A DNA stretch of 64,000 nt from Tropicimonas isoalkanivorans (GCF_900112335.1 NZ_FOLG01000001.1:124001-188000); one strand, 5' to 3'; numbered from the stretch's first letter, positions 1 to 9,564 are shown. Notes: a model not told the origin generated them from the letters alone. Made by a program: numbers and translations.

Positions 1-609
1 GACGCCAACCGGCCCATGCTGCTGAGCCTCGCGTCGGCCTGGGGATACGAGCCGGTGGACCTCGGGCATGTGAACGACGACGTCGCGACGATCGAACAGC
101 GGTTCAACGACGGTTGCGCGGACGCGGACGTCATCCTGACCTCGGGAGGGGCCTCGGCGGGCGACGAGGATCACGTCTCCGCCCTATTGGCCGCGCGCGG
201 CACCCTGTCGAGCTGGCGCATTGCGCTGAAACCTGGCCGCCCTCTGGCCCTGGCCATGTGGCGGGGCACGCCGGTTTTTGGTCTGCCGGGCAACCCGGTG
301 GCCGCGCTCGTCTGCTCCCTCATATTCGCGCGTCCGGCTCTGTCGCTGATGGCAGGCGCCGGCTGGGTGGAGCCGCTGGGATTCGACGTGCCGGCGGCCT
401 TCTCGAAATCCAAGAAGCCCGGGCGGCGCGAGTACCTGCGCGCCCGGCTGAACGCCGAGGGCGCCGCTGAAGTGTTCCCGTCAGAAGGGTCGGGCCGGAT
501 CAGCGGGCTGAGTTGGGCCACGGGGCTCGTCGAACTTCCCGACGGCCCACTGGACGTGGAACCGGGGCAACCGGTGCGGTTCCTGCCTTATGCTGGCTTC
601 GGGATCTGA
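1..609 (+). CDS. moeA: Molybdopterin molybdenumtransferase MoeA, C-terminal part
   Basis: MoeA inserts molybdate into adenylylated molybdopterin in the cytoplasm, the last shared step of molybdenum cofactor synthesis. The reading frame is open from base 1, so the N-terminus lies outside the window; about 202 residues remain of a family usually near 400. The MoaB-like fold motif GGASAGDEDH is visible near the start, followed by KPGRPLALA and GLPGNPVAA, and then the C-terminal domain IV. The gene is followed by a TusA-like gene on the opposite strand and by formate dehydrogenase genes. Formate dehydrogenase needs this cofactor, so the neighbourhood makes functional sense. Assignment is firm; only the 5' end is missing. 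Confidence 0.93.
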   Translation, partial: DANRPMLLSLASAWGYEPVDLGHVNDDVATIEQRFNDGCADADVILTSGGASAGDEDHVSALLAARGTLSSWRIALKPGRPLALAMWRGTPVFGLPGNPVAALVCSLIFARPALSLMAGAGWVEPLGFDVPAAFSKSKKPGRREYLRARLNAEGAAEVFPSEGSGRISGLSWATGLVELPDGPLDVEPGQPVRFLPYAGFGI

Positions 610-651
610 CAGGACGGACCAGTCCCCGCGTATTGTGTCAGCGCATCCGGA

Positions 652-879
652 TCAGGTTCGGCGGATCAGGTAAATCAAGACCTCACCTTCCTGATGAGAG
701 TCCTCCAGCATGTTTCCGGATTCGTTGCAGAAATGTGGAACGTCCACGACCGACGCCGGGTCGGTCGATATAAGGCGCAAAACCTCTCCCGGCGCCATCG
801 CCTTCAGCCGCTTTCGCGCCTTGAGCACCGGCAACGGGCACAACAGGCCGCTTGCGTCGAGTTCCTGATCCCACGTCAT
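652..879 (-). CDS. TusA/SirA-like sulfurtransferase
   Basis: A 75-residue cytoplasmic protein of the TusA family, small persulfide carriers that hand sulfur to acceptors such as tRNA-modifying enzymes or the molybdenum cofactor machinery. The family signature is clear: residues LDASGLLCPLPVLKA contain the CPxP motif, with the sulfur-carrying cysteine at about residue 13. I chose the ATG at 879 because the protein then begins MTWDQELDASG like the family; upstream in-frame ATGs at 885 and 909 are possible. It lies between moeA and the formate dehydrogenase genes and is transcribed away from the latter. Its location suggests, by inference only, a role in sulfurating the cofactor of the adjacent enzyme, since no fdhD is visible here. 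Confidence 0.85.
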   Translation of the reverse strand: MTWDQELDASGLLCPLPVLKARKRLKAMAPGEVLRLISTDPASVVDVPHFCNESGNMLEDSHQEGEVLIYLIRRT

Positions 880-1023
880 GTGCATGGAATACGCGCCCCA
901 AACGCCCATGTCGATGCCGTCGAACACCAAACAAAAGCTCGCGCGCGAGACGCATTCGATATTGACCCCGCTCCGGCACAACCGTCACCCTGTGGGCTCG
1001 GGAGAGGTCCGGGGAGGAACTCA

Positions 1024-2715
1024 ATGGGACGTGATGAGCGTAGGGGCGTATGGTCGTCTGGGCGCACCGGCGGGCGCGGGCGAACGACGCCGAAGGGACG
1101 GCAGGTCGAGGATGCCGCGCTGGAGGAGATTTGCGCGCTGCTCGGCCAGCAACCGCGCCGGCGCGACCTGTTGATCGAGTTCCTTCACCTCGTTCAGGAC
1201 ACCTATGGCCACTTGTCAGCCCGCCACCTCCGCGCGCTCGCTGCGGAGATGGATCTCTCCATGGCTGAGGTCTGGGAAGTCGCCACCTTCTACGCCCATT
1301 TCGACCCGGTGCGCGAAGGCGAGGCTCCGCCGCCGGACCTGACGATCCGGGTCTGCAACTCGCTCTCCTGCGAGCTTGCGGGATCGGAGGCGCTCTATCA
1401 GGCGCTGTTAGCGGGCCACGATCCGGCGCAGGTCCGCGTCCTGCGGGCGCCATGCATGGGCCGGTGCGAAACCGCGCCGGTGGTTGAGGTCGGGCATCGC
1501 CACGTGCCGCACGCGACGGAGAACGCGGTGAATCGGGTTATAGGCTCCGGCGATTACCACCCCGAGATGCCGGACTACGAGACCTTCGCGACCTATCGCG
1601 CCGGCGGCGGATACGAGAAACTGGAAGCCCTCCGCGCGACTGGCGACTGGCAGGCGGTGCAGGATATGCTGATGGACGCGGGATTGCGCGGCATGGGCGG
1701 AGCCGGCTTCCCGTCCGGCAAAAAGTGGGGGTTCGTACGCGACGCTGAAGGCCCGAGGTACCTCGCCGTGAATGGAGACGAGGGCGAGCCGGGCACCTTC
1801 AAGGATCGGTATCACCTGGAGCGCACCCCGCACATGATGCTCGAGGGGATGCTGATCGCTGCGTGGGCCGTCGAGGCGGAGACCTGCTTCGTCTATATCC
1901 GGGATGAATACGCCGCCGTTTTGGAAATCCTCCGGCGGGAGATCGCGGAACTGGAGCGCGCGGGGCTCGTGGCGCCTGGATATATCGACCTGCGGCGGGG
2001 TGCAGGCGCGTATATCTGCGGTGAGGAATCCGCGATGATCGAGTCGATCGAGGGAAAACGAGGAATACCGCGCCTGCGCCCGCCTTATGTGGCGCAGAGG
2101 GGGGTGTTTGGGCGCCCGACGCTGGTGCACAACGTTGAAACCCTGCACTTCGTGGCCCGCATCTGCCGCGAGGGACCGGAGATTACCTCCGAGGTCAGCC
2201 GCAACGCGCGTTCGGGCCTGCGGAGCTACTCGGTCTCGGGCCGCGTGGCGAAACCGGGCGTCTACGTGCTTCCCTCTGGCTCCACCATCCTGGACGTGAT
2301 CGACGCCGCGGGGGGCATGGCCGAGGGGCATACGTTGAAGGCGTTCCAGCCCGGCGGCCCCTCCTCCGGGCTGTTGCCGGCGAACCTGGACTACGTGCCG
2401 CTCGACTTCGAGACGCTCACGGCGCAAGGCACGCTAATCGGGTCCGCCGCGGTCGTGATCCTTTCCGACAAGGACAGCGCGCGCGACGCCGCCTTGAACA
2501 TGCTGAAGTTCTTCGAGGCGGAAAGCTGCGGCCAGTGCACGCCGTGCCGCGTCGGCTGTGAAAAGGCGGTGAAGCTGATGCAGCACGACACCTGGGACCG
2601 CGGGCTTCTGGAGGATCTGTGCCTGGTGATGGAGGATGCCTCCATCTGCGGGCTCGGCCAGGCCGCGCCGAACCCGATCCGGCTGGTTCTGAAACATTTT
2701 GCGGATGAGGTCTGA
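1024..2715 (+). CDS. Fused NAD-dependent formate dehydrogenase diaphorase subunit (FdsG-FdsB)
   Basis: The 563-residue protein joins the two electron-transfer subunits of a soluble NAD formate dehydrogenase. Residues 30-170 form a NuoE/FdsG-type thioredoxin-fold [2Fe-2S] domain with ligands C111, C116, C144 and C148. Residues 200-563 are NuoF/FdsB-like: the FMN/NADH motif GGAGFPSGKKW (225-235), NGDEGEPGTFKDR (250-262), and a [4Fe-4S] site at C502, C505, C508 and C542. It passes electrons from FdsA to NAD. The start at 1024 is supported by a GGGGAGGAAC ribosome-binding site; a longer open frame upstream lacks family similarity. FdsG and FdsB are usually separate genes, so the fusion is notable. 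Only one base separates its stop from the fdsA start. Confidence 0.9.
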   Translation: MGRDERRGVWSSGRTGGRGRTTPKGRQVEDAALEEICALLGQQPRRRDLLIEFLHLVQDTYGHLSARHLRALAAEMDLSMAEVWEVATFYAHFDPVREGEAPPPDLTIRVCNSLSCELAGSEALYQALLAGHDPAQVRVLRAPCMGRCETAPVVEVGHRHVPHATENAVNRVIGSGDYHPEMPDYETFATYRAGGGYEKLEALRATGDWQAVQDMLMDAGLRGMGGAGFPSGKKWGFVRDAEGPRYLAVNGDEGEPGTFKDRYHLERTPHMMLEGMLIAAWAVEAETCFVYIRDEYAAVLEILRREIAELERAGLVAPGYIDLRRGAGAYICGEESAMIESIEGKRGIPRLRPPYVAQRGVFGRPTLVHNVETLHFVARICREGPEITSEVSRNARSGLRSYSVSGRVAKPGVYVLPSGSTILDVIDAAGGMAEGHTLKAFQPGGPSSGLLPANLDYVPLDFETLTAQGTLIGSAAVVILSDKDSARDAALNMLKFFEAESCGQCTPCRVGCEKAVKLMQHDTWDRGLLEDLCLVMEDASICGLGQAAPNPIRLVLKHFADEV

Positions 2716-2716
2716 G

Positions 2717-5500
2717 ATGGCGGACGGAACAGGACCCGCGACGACGACCTTCCGGATGGACGGCGAGACCGTCACCGCCTTCGAGGGCGAAACCATCTGG
2801 GACGTGGCCAAACGCGAGGGCAAGACCCTGCCCTATCTCTGCCATGGGGACCGGACGAGCTACCGCCCCGATGGCAACTGCCGCGCCTGCATGGTCGAGA
2901 TCGAGGGGGAACGCGGACTGGCCGCATCCTGCTGGCGACGCCCCTCCGAGGGCATGAAGGTCACGACGGACAGCGCACGGGCGCGCAAGTCCCGCGCGCT
3001 GGTCATGGAGCTGCTGCTTGCCGACCAACCCGACGACGACGACGCCCACGACGCGGGCTCCCATTTTCGGGACACGGCGGAGGCGGCGGGCGTGACGACC
3101 AGCCGGTTCCCGCCGCTGGAGCGGGAGGCCGTTCCGCTGTTGGACGACAGCCATGTCGCCATGCGGGTGAACCTCGACGCTTGCATCCAATGCGGGCTCT
3201 GCGTGCGGGCATGCCGGGAAGTGCAGGTCAACGACGTCATCGGCATGGCGGGTCGCGGACACGGGGCCTATCCGGTCTTCGATTTCGACGACCCGATGGG
3301 CGAAAGCACCTGCGTCGCCTGCGGCGAATGCGTGCAAGCCTGCCCGACCGGCGCACTGATGCCGACGAGCGCCATGGACGAGGCGCAACGCGGCAACAGC
3401 AAGGACGTCGACCGGGAGGTCGCGTCCGTCTGCCCCTTCTGCGGTGTCGGCTGCCAGGTCGCGCTCAAGATCAAGGACGGAAGGGTCAAACAGGTCGACG
3501 GGATCGATGGGCCCGCCAACGAAGGGCGGCTCTGCGTCAAGGGGCGCTTTGGGTATGACTACATCCATCACCCTCACCGCCTAACACGGCCGCTCATTCG
3601 TTTGGACGATGCGCCCAAGGCGCTGGACGTCGACCCGGCTAACCCGTTTACCCACTTCCGCGCGGCAAGCTGGGAAGAGGCGCTGGACGCCGCGGCAGGC
3701 GGACTTGCGCGCCTGCGGGAGGCGCACGGCGGAGAGGCGGTCGCGGGCTTCGGCAGCGCCAAGTGCACAAACGAGGAGGCGTATCTCTTCCAGAAGCTCA
3801 TCCGGCAGGGCTTCGGCCACAACAACGTCGACCATTGCACCCGGCTCTGCCATGCATCCTCCGTGGCGGCACTGATGGAAAACGTCGGCTCTGGCGCCGT
3901 CACGGCGACCTTCAACGAGATCGAACATGCCGATGCGGCGATCGTCATCGGAGCGAACCCGGCGGAGAACCACCCGGTTGCCGCGACGTACTTCAAGCAG
4001 TTCGCGAAGCGGGGTGGCAGGTTGATCGTGATGGACCCGCGCGGCCAGGCGCTCAAGCGTCACGCAACCCACATGCTCCAGTTCCGGCCCGGTGCGGACG
4101 TGGCCCTGTTGAACGCGATCATGTCGGTGATCGTGGAGGAAGGCCTTTACGACCAAGGCTACATCGACCGCTTCACCGAAAACTGGGACGCCGAGAAGCA
4201 GCATTTGGCCGGGTTCTCGCCGGAAGCGATGGAGCCGCTCTGCGGTATCCCGGCCGGAACGATCCGCGAGGTCGCCCGCGACTTTGCCACCGCGCGTGCG
4301 GGCATGATCTTCTGGGGCATGGGGATCAGCCAGCACGTCCACGGCACGGACAATTCGCGCTGCCTGATCAACCTCGCGCTGATGACGGGGAATGTGGGCA
4401 GGTCGGGCACGGGCCTGCATCCTCTTCGTGGCCAGAACAACGTGCAGGGGGCGTCGGATGCAGGCCTCATTCCGATGTTCCTGCCCGACTACCAGTCCGT
4501 CACGGACGCCGCCGCGCGTCAGCGATTTTCCGGCATCTGGGAGTCGGCGGGGTTCAGTGACGCCGCTGGCCTGACGGTGACGGAGATCCTGGACGGCGTC
4601 CACGCCGGGCGCATTCGCGGCATGTACATCCTGGGCGAGAACCCGGCCATGTCGGACCCGGACGTCACTCACGCACGGGCAGCTTTGGCGAAACTGGACC
4701 ACCTTGTTGTGCAGGACATCTTCCTGACCGAAACCGCCAATTTCGCCGACGTGATCCTGCCCGCCGCGGCCTTCTACGAAAAGGACGGCACCGTCACCAA
4801 CACCAACCGGCAGGTGCAGATGGGCCGCGCGGCGGTATCGCCACCCGGCGACGCCCGGCCGGACTGGAAGATCACCGTCGCGCTGGCCCGTCGCCTCGGG
4901 CTGGATTGGGCGTACGACCACCCCAGCCAGGTGTTTGCCGAGATGAAGCAGGGCATGCGCTCGCTGGACAACATCACCTGGGATCGTCTGGAGAAGGAAG
5001 GCGCGATCACCTACCCCTGCCTGTCCGAGACGGACCCGGGACAGGCGGTCGTCTTTGGCGATGGATTTCCCCGACCGGAGGGCCGGGCCCGGTTCGCGCC
5101 GGCCGATATCGTTCCACCCGACGAACTGCCGGACGACGACTATCCCATGATCCTGACCACGGGGCGACAGCTCGAGCATTGGCACACGGGGTCGATGACG
5201 CGGCGGTCCAAGGTGCTGGACGCGATGGAGCCGCAGGCGAACTGTTCCCTGCACCCCTCGACGCTGCGCAAACTCGGCGTGGAGCCCGGGGGGATGGTCC
5301 GCCTGGAAACCCGCCGCGGGACAGTGGACGTGATGGCGCGCACAGATCGGGCCGTTGCACCGGACATGGTGTTCCTGCCCTTTGCCTATGTGGAGGCGGC
5401 GGCAAACATCCTCACCAACCCGGCGCTGGACCCCTTCGGCAAGATCCCGGAGTTCAAGTTCGCGGCGGTTCGGGTGACGGCATCGCCGGAAGTCGCCTGA
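2717..5500 (+). CDS. fdsA: NAD-dependent formate dehydrogenase catalytic subunit FdsA (cysteine type)
   Basis: Molybdenum (or tungsten) bis-MGD enzyme of 927 residues oxidising formate to CO2. N-terminal [2Fe-2S] ferredoxin domain with C42, C55, C58, C72; two [4Fe-4S] motifs at C156/159/162/166 and C199/202/205/209; then the catalytic domain with its own [4Fe-4S] ligands C239, C242, C246 and C273. The metal-ligand position in the motif RLCHASS (C378) is cysteine, not selenocysteine, and there is no in-frame UGA. The molybdopterin-binding region and the C-terminal dinucleotide-binding domain are complete. Translation is probably coupled to the fused diaphorase gene (TGAgATG). No fdsC/fdhD or fdsD follows; the next gene is convergent. 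Confidence 0.94.
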   Translation: MADGTGPATTTFRMDGETVTAFEGETIWDVAKREGKTLPYLCHGDRTSYRPDGNCRACMVEIEGERGLAASCWRRPSEGMKVTTDSARARKSRALVMELLLADQPDDDDAHDAGSHFRDTAEAAGVTTSRFPPLEREAVPLLDDSHVAMRVNLDACIQCGLCVRACREVQVNDVIGMAGRGHGAYPVFDFDDPMGESTCVACGECVQACPTGALMPTSAMDEAQRGNSKDVDREVASVCPFCGVGCQVALKIKDGRVKQVDGIDGPANEGRLCVKGRFGYDYIHHPHRLTRPLIRLDDAPKALDVDPANPFTHFRAASWEEALDAAAGGLARLREAHGGEAVAGFGSAKCTNEEAYLFQKLIRQGFGHNNVDHCTRLCHASSVAALMENVGSGAVTATFNEIEHADAAIVIGANPAENHPVAATYFKQFAKRGGRLIVMDPRGQALKRHATHMLQFRPGADVALLNAIMSVIVEEGLYDQGYIDRFTENWDAEKQHLAGFSPEAMEPLCGIPAGTIREVARDFATARAGMIFWGMGISQHVHGTDNSRCLINLALMTGNVGRSGTGLHPLRGQNNVQGASDAGLIPMFLPDYQSVTDAAARQRFSGIWESAGFSDAAGLTVTEILDGVHAGRIRGMYILGENPAMSDPDVTHARAALAKLDHLVVQDIFLTETANFADVILPAAAFYEKDGTVTNTNRQVQMGRAAVSPPGDARPDWKITVALARRLGLDWAYDHPSQVFAEMKQGMRSLDNITWDRLEKEGAITYPCLSETDPGQAVVFGDGFPRPEGRARFAPADIVPPDELPDDDYPMILTTGRQLEHWHTGSMTRRSKVLDAMEPQANCSLHPSTLRKLGVEPGGMVRLETRRGTVDVMARTDRAVAPDMVFLPFAYVEAAANILTNPALDPFGKIPEFKFAAVRVTASPEVA

Positions 5501-5512
5501 AAAACGATCTGC

Positions 5513-7486
5513 TTACGCGCCGATATCGTCCTGCCGAGCCTCCGCCGCGGGCAGCCAGACCCGGAACTCCGCGCCGCCCTCTGGCCGATTGCGGACGGTA
5601 ATCAGCCCGCCTGCCCGCTGGATCAGCGTCTGCGAGATCGAGAGGCCCAAGCCGGTGCCCTCGGCCTGCTTGGTCGTGAAGAAGGGATCAAAGACCGACG
5701 CCAGCCGGTCCTCCGGTATACCCGGCCCGGTATCGGCAACCACCAGGCAGGCCCCATCACGCCCGTCCCGAGTTTCGGGCAACAGCGCCAGATCGAGTGT
5801 CCCCCCCGGCCCCATCGCCTGCACGGCGTTGACGATCAGGTTCACCACCACCTGCTGCATCTCCCCCGGGTCGACCCGTACATCCGGGACCGGTGCGAAC
5901 GCCTTTCGTACCACGGCCTTGCCCTGCGCAACGACGTGGCTCACGAGCACGAGGCACTCGTCCACGACCCCGCACAACTCGACACTCTCCTCGCTGCCGG
6001 AATAGTCGCCGGGGCGCGCGAACTTCAGCAACTTTCCCACGATGGCCTGAATCCGCGCGACCTGCCGGTCGATCAGCGCAAGCTCAGTGTCTATCGGCTG
6101 CGTGTTCGGTCCAAGAACTTCATAAATGACATCAAGATTGCCCTGTATAACCGCTACAGGATTGTTGATTTCGTGCGCCACACCTGCGGTGATTTCGCCG
6201 ATGGAGGCCAGCTTTTCGCTCATGACCAGTTGCCGGAACGTCGCCTCGAGCTTCTCGTTGGCCTCCCTCAGTTCGGCCGTCCTCTGGTCCACCCGCTGGT
6301 TCAGTTCGTCCGCCCAGGCTCGCAGCCTGCGATCGCGGTCCTGCACCTGGTCCAGCAGGTCGTCGAGGTGGGCGGCCACCTGCCCGATCTCATCCTTCGC
6401 ACCGGCATGGTTGTTGCGGGCGGAGAGGTCTCCGTCGCCCACGCGGCGCATCGTTTCAGTCATGCGCTCCAACGGCGCAAAGATGCCCTCTGCCATCCGC
6501 AGGAAGATCGGCACGAATAGCACCAGAACGGCGGCGAAGGCCAGCATCATCCAGAGCAGCGCGGCGCGTTTGGCGGCGGTGAACGGCGCTTCGAGGAACC
6601 CGACATAGAGCATGCCCACGCGCTCCCCGAAACTGTCGGTCAAAGGCAGGTATCCCGAAATGTACCAGTCGTTCACGACGAAGGCGCGGTCGAGCCATGT
6701 GCGGCCCTCGTCCAACACCGCGCCCCGCACGGCAGCGGACACCCGCGTTCCAAGGGCGCGAACGTCTTCAAACAGCCGCACGTTGGTGGAAACGCGCACG
6801 TCATCGAGGAAGAGCGTGGCCGTCCCCTGCCGCTCGCCGCCCGTGACGGCGTTGAGATAAACCAGCGCATTGATCGTATCGATGAAATCGAGGTTCCGGT
6901 TCAACAGGATGCCACCGACCAGCACCCCTGGCTGCCCCCCGAACCTCACGGGCGCGGCCGCGTGAACGACCATTCCCCGTTCCTCCTCCGTCCGCGTGGT
7001 CGGCACGGCGGCCTCGGTGTCGATCAAGGGAATCCGGGCACGCTCCGCCAACTCGGTCGAGACCGCCTCCAGATCCTCCGGTTGGAAGAGGTCGATGCTG
7101 GTTTCCGCCCGCCCCGCAAGGCCGGACGCAATCACGGGCCAGCGTTGCGCCGCCGGTTCCGCCTGAGTCACGGGCAGGAAATAAAGAAAGTCGAACCCGA
7201 GAACCTCTCTTTTCCGGTCCAGGAACGCCGCCCGTGCCGGCTTCTCTGCGCCCAGGACCACGGCCAACTGTGCCGACTCCGCGATCCCCTGCAGGTCCTC
7301 CCCGGTCCCGGCCATGAGGCGGGACAGATATTGCTCCGCAATCCGCAGATCGCTCTCGACGTTCGCAATCAGAAGCCGGTCGTAATCCGCCGTCCAGCGC
7401 GTCATCGCAATCAGCAACAGGGCCGGCATCAGCAGGACGAGCGGGGCAAGCGCCAGGACCAGCAGCCGTACGCGGACGGACGTCAT
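5513..7486 (-). CDS. Membrane sensor histidine kinase (orphan)
   Basis: A 657-residue two-component sensor kinase in the inner membrane. Membrane segments at about 6-28 and 307-330 enclose a roughly 280-residue periplasmic sensor region of the double-Cache kind. A HAMP linker follows (about 330-385), then a coiled coil, a HisKA domain with the phosphorylated H438 in GVAHEINNP, and an ATPase domain with N-box (NLIVNAVQAM), G1 (DTGPGIP) and G2 (GTGLGLS) motifs. No response regulator gene is adjacent, so the partner is unknown. It ends 12 bases from fdsA, convergently, and may be co-transcribed behind the phospholipase-D-like gene (81-base gap). A signal related to formate or respiration would be a guess from position only. 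Confidence 0.9.
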   Translation of the reverse strand: MTSVRVRLLVLALAPLVLLMPALLLIAMTRWTADYDRLLIANVESDLRIAEQYLSRLMAGTGEDLQGIAESAQLAVVLGAEKPARAAFLDRKREVLGFDFLYFLPVTQAEPAAQRWPVIASGLAGRAETSIDLFQPEDLEAVSTELAERARIPLIDTEAAVPTTRTEEERGMVVHAAAPVRFGGQPGVLVGGILLNRNLDFIDTINALVYLNAVTGGERQGTATLFLDDVRVSTNVRLFEDVRALGTRVSAAVRGAVLDEGRTWLDRAFVVNDWYISGYLPLTDSFGERVGMLYVGFLEAPFTAAKRAALLWMMLAFAAVLVLFVPIFLRMAEGIFAPLERMTETMRRVGDGDLSARNNHAGAKDEIGQVAAHLDDLLDQVQDRDRRLRAWADELNQRVDQRTAELREANEKLEATFRQLVMSEKLASIGEITAGVAHEINNPVAVIQGNLDVIYEVLGPNTQPIDTELALIDRQVARIQAIVGKLLKFARPGDYSGSEESVELCGVVDECLVLVSHVVAQGKAVVRKAFAPVPDVRVDPGEMQQVVVNLIVNAVQAMGPGGTLDLALLPETRDGRDGACLVVADTGPGIPEDRLASVFDPFFTTKQAEGTGLGLSISQTLIQRAGGLITVRNRPEGGAEFRVWLPAAEARQDDIGA

Positions 7487-7567
7487 GAGAGCAATCCTGC
7501 AAGTTTCGGTGCGGCCACGATAAACGGGCGGCCGCCTGCCGCAACCGGTGAAGCCAAGGGGGCACGC

Positions 7568-9178
7568 CTAGAGCTGGCTGCCAATCGGCAGAACGCCATA
7601 GACACGGCTCATGAAGACACGCCATGACGACCTCGCCGGTTCCTGCTTGTGCAGGACGACGGTCCCATCCTCGCGGCGAGAAATCCAGTCGAGTCCGCCC
7701 TCGGGGTCCAGGCGCACCTCGTAGGCATTGGCGCGGATGTTGTTCCGGAACGCCTCGACTGCCTGCGTCGCCAGCTGGTCCGACTCGATCAGCACACCCA
7801 TTTCGTTGTTGATCCAGACCGACCGCGGATCCCAATTGAAGGACCCCACAAAGAGATAGTGACGGTCTATCGCGAAGGCCTTGGTATGGAGAGACGATTG
7901 CGACAGGCCGAGGCCGAGGCTCTCCCGATCCATGCGGGCGCTGTCCGGGCGCAACTCCCACAGGGCGATCCCCGCGTCCAGCATCGCTTCGCGGGATCGC
8001 GCGTAGTGACCATAGACGGGAACCACGTCGGTCGAATCCAGCGAGTTCGTCAGGACCGTCACGTCCACCCCGCGTTCGCTGATCCCGGAGAGGAGCGTCA
8101 CGCCACGCTTGCGCGGCACGAAATAGGCCGAGGACACGTAGAGATCCGACGTCGCCGCGTTCAGATAGGGCAACATCTGCGCAGCGACGAATTCCTCCGG
8201 GTTTGCCTCCCCGGTCGCCTTGTCTGCGGGGTCGGCGATCAGTTTCGCGGGCACCCACGCAAGGTCGAGGTCGCGCTTCGATACCCCGTCGCGGATGGCG
8301 TGGCTCAGGGCGTCGCCATAGGGCGTCTGGCGCGCCTCGGCAGCCAACCGGGCAAGCTGGGCGCGGGCTTCGTCCAGTGTCAGCGCGTCGCCCCGCTTGC
8401 CGACGGCGATCTGTGCCGGGACGGCATATTCGCTGTTCCAGTAGGCATCGAACGTCCGCGAGACCTCCTGCGCGAGTGGGCCGGCGCCGAGCACGTCGAA
8501 ATCGTTGTAGTTGCTGTCCTCGCGGGCCGCGAAATACTCGTCCCCGATGTTCCGCCCCCCGACGATCGTCACCACGTTGTCGAACGTCATGGACTTGTTG
8601 TGCATCCGCCGGTTGACCCGGTCGAAGTCCAAGAGCGCCGCGACGTTCTTTCCCAATCCCCTCCGGAAAGGGTTGTATAGACGGATCTCGATGTTGGGAT
8701 GACGGTCCAGCGCGGCGGTCATCGCGTCGTAGCCGGCGACGTCCATGTCATCCAGCAGCAGGCGAACGCGCACGCCCCGGTCCGCGGCCTGCAGAAGGTT
8801 CCAGGCGAAGAGGTGCCCGGAGGAATCGTTATGCAGCAGATAGTACTGCGCATCTATCGAGCGCTGCGCCTTCTCCGTAAGCACCAGCCGCAGGGCCAGG
8901 GCTTCCGGACCGTCGGATACGAGGCGAATGCCGGACCGCCCGTCATGAGGGTTTCCGAGCGCGTCGGCCCGACGCGCCAGAAAGGTGCCGCCGGTGTCCG
9001 TTTGTGCCCTTGAAACCGTCTTCGTGTAGCCGACGGCACCCACCGCGCAGGAGGCCAGTTGCCAGGCAAGCGCCAGTACCAGTATCCCCCTCAGCGGCGC
9101 CCGCAGGAAGTCCCCACGCCGGCTCAAACCAAACCTTAGCTGCGCCACCCTCGTCCAGATCGCGACCCCGGGTTTCAT
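7568..9178 (-). CDS. Phospholipase D family lipoprotein (cardiolipin synthase ClsC/YmdC-like)
   Basis: A 536-residue protein with two complete HKD motifs: H193-x-K195-x4-D200 followed by GGRN, and H431-x-K433-x4-D438 followed by GSFN. These two halves form the phosphatidyltransferase active site used by cardiolipin synthases of the ClsC/YmdC type and related phospholipase-D enzymes. The N-terminus is basic for about 30 residues and then hydrophobic, with a lipobox LASC ending at C44, suggesting a lipid-anchored periplasmic protein. The length is near that of YmdC (about 470) plus the long leader; a start further downstream is possible. The precise phospholipid reaction cannot be read from sequence. 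Confidence 0.85.
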   Translation of the reverse strand: MKPGVAIWTRVAQLRFGLSRRGDFLRAPLRGILVLALAWQLASCAVGAVGYTKTVSRAQTDTGGTFLARRADALGNPHDGRSGIRLVSDGPEALALRLVLTEKAQRSIDAQYYLLHNDSSGHLFAWNLLQAADRGVRVRLLLDDMDVAGYDAMTAALDRHPNIEIRLYNPFRRGLGKNVAALLDFDRVNRRMHNKSMTFDNVVTIVGGRNIGDEYFAAREDSNYNDFDVLGAGPLAQEVSRTFDAYWNSEYAVPAQIAVGKRGDALTLDEARAQLARLAAEARQTPYGDALSHAIRDGVSKRDLDLAWVPAKLIADPADKATGEANPEEFVAAQMLPYLNAATSDLYVSSAYFVPRKRGVTLLSGISERGVDVTVLTNSLDSTDVVPVYGHYARSREAMLDAGIALWELRPDSARMDRESLGLGLSQSSLHTKAFAIDRHYLFVGSFNWDPRSVWINNEMGVLIESDQLATQAVEAFRNNIRANAYEVRLDPEGGLDWISRREDGTVVLHKQEPARSSWRVFMSRVYGVLPIGSQL

Positions 9179-9388
9179 TCTTCAGCCCCTCCGATCCGTC
9201 GTCCTAAGTGAGTTGTTCGGGCCAAGCATACCTCAAGCGGGCCTTTCCGCAGAGATCGGAGTTCGACCCTCCGAAACGCCTCGCGAACAGGCGACTTGAT
9301 AGCCATTTGCAACACTTGGCAGGGAACCGAACCCCCAGTTCGTGCGTAGTCACCCAAGATAAATGGCTTTTAGAAACAGGAGTATCAG

Positions 9389-9553
9389 ATGCGTTTTCTT
9401 ACGGCGGTGATGGGAATTGCGATCCTCGGTCTTTCGGCGTGCGGTGATACCGCGACCGAACGGGCCGCGACCGGTGGCATCGGCGGCGCGGTCGTGGCCG
9501 GACCCGCTGGCGCAGTTGTGGGCGGCACCTTGGGCGCGGCCACAACTGAATAA
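9389..9553 (+). CDS. Small glycine-zipper lipoprotein (54 residues)
   Basis: A short gene supported by an AGGAG ribosome-binding site 6 bases before the ATG. The product starts with a lipoprotein signal (MRFLTAVMGIAILGLSAC, lipobox cysteine C18), then a short polar stretch, then a GGIGGAVVAGPAGAVVGG segment typical of glycine-zipper or entericidin-like small envelope lipoproteins. A GC-rich hairpin ending in GTTT follows 12 bases after the stop. The mature protein would be only 37 residues. Such proteins are commonly stress-induced, but no function can be assigned here. Confidence 0.72.
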   Translation: MRFLTAVMGIAILGLSACGDTATERAATGGIGGAVVAGPAGAVVGGTLGAATTE

Positions 9554-9564
9554 CGGATCAATTG

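Noticed and set aside
9323-9348. GGAAC-N17-CGTA upstream of the small lipoprotein, resembling an EcfG stress-sigma promoter
   Set aside because: The -10 part is imperfect and Rhodobacterales generally lack the EcfG system, so the match is probably fortuitous.
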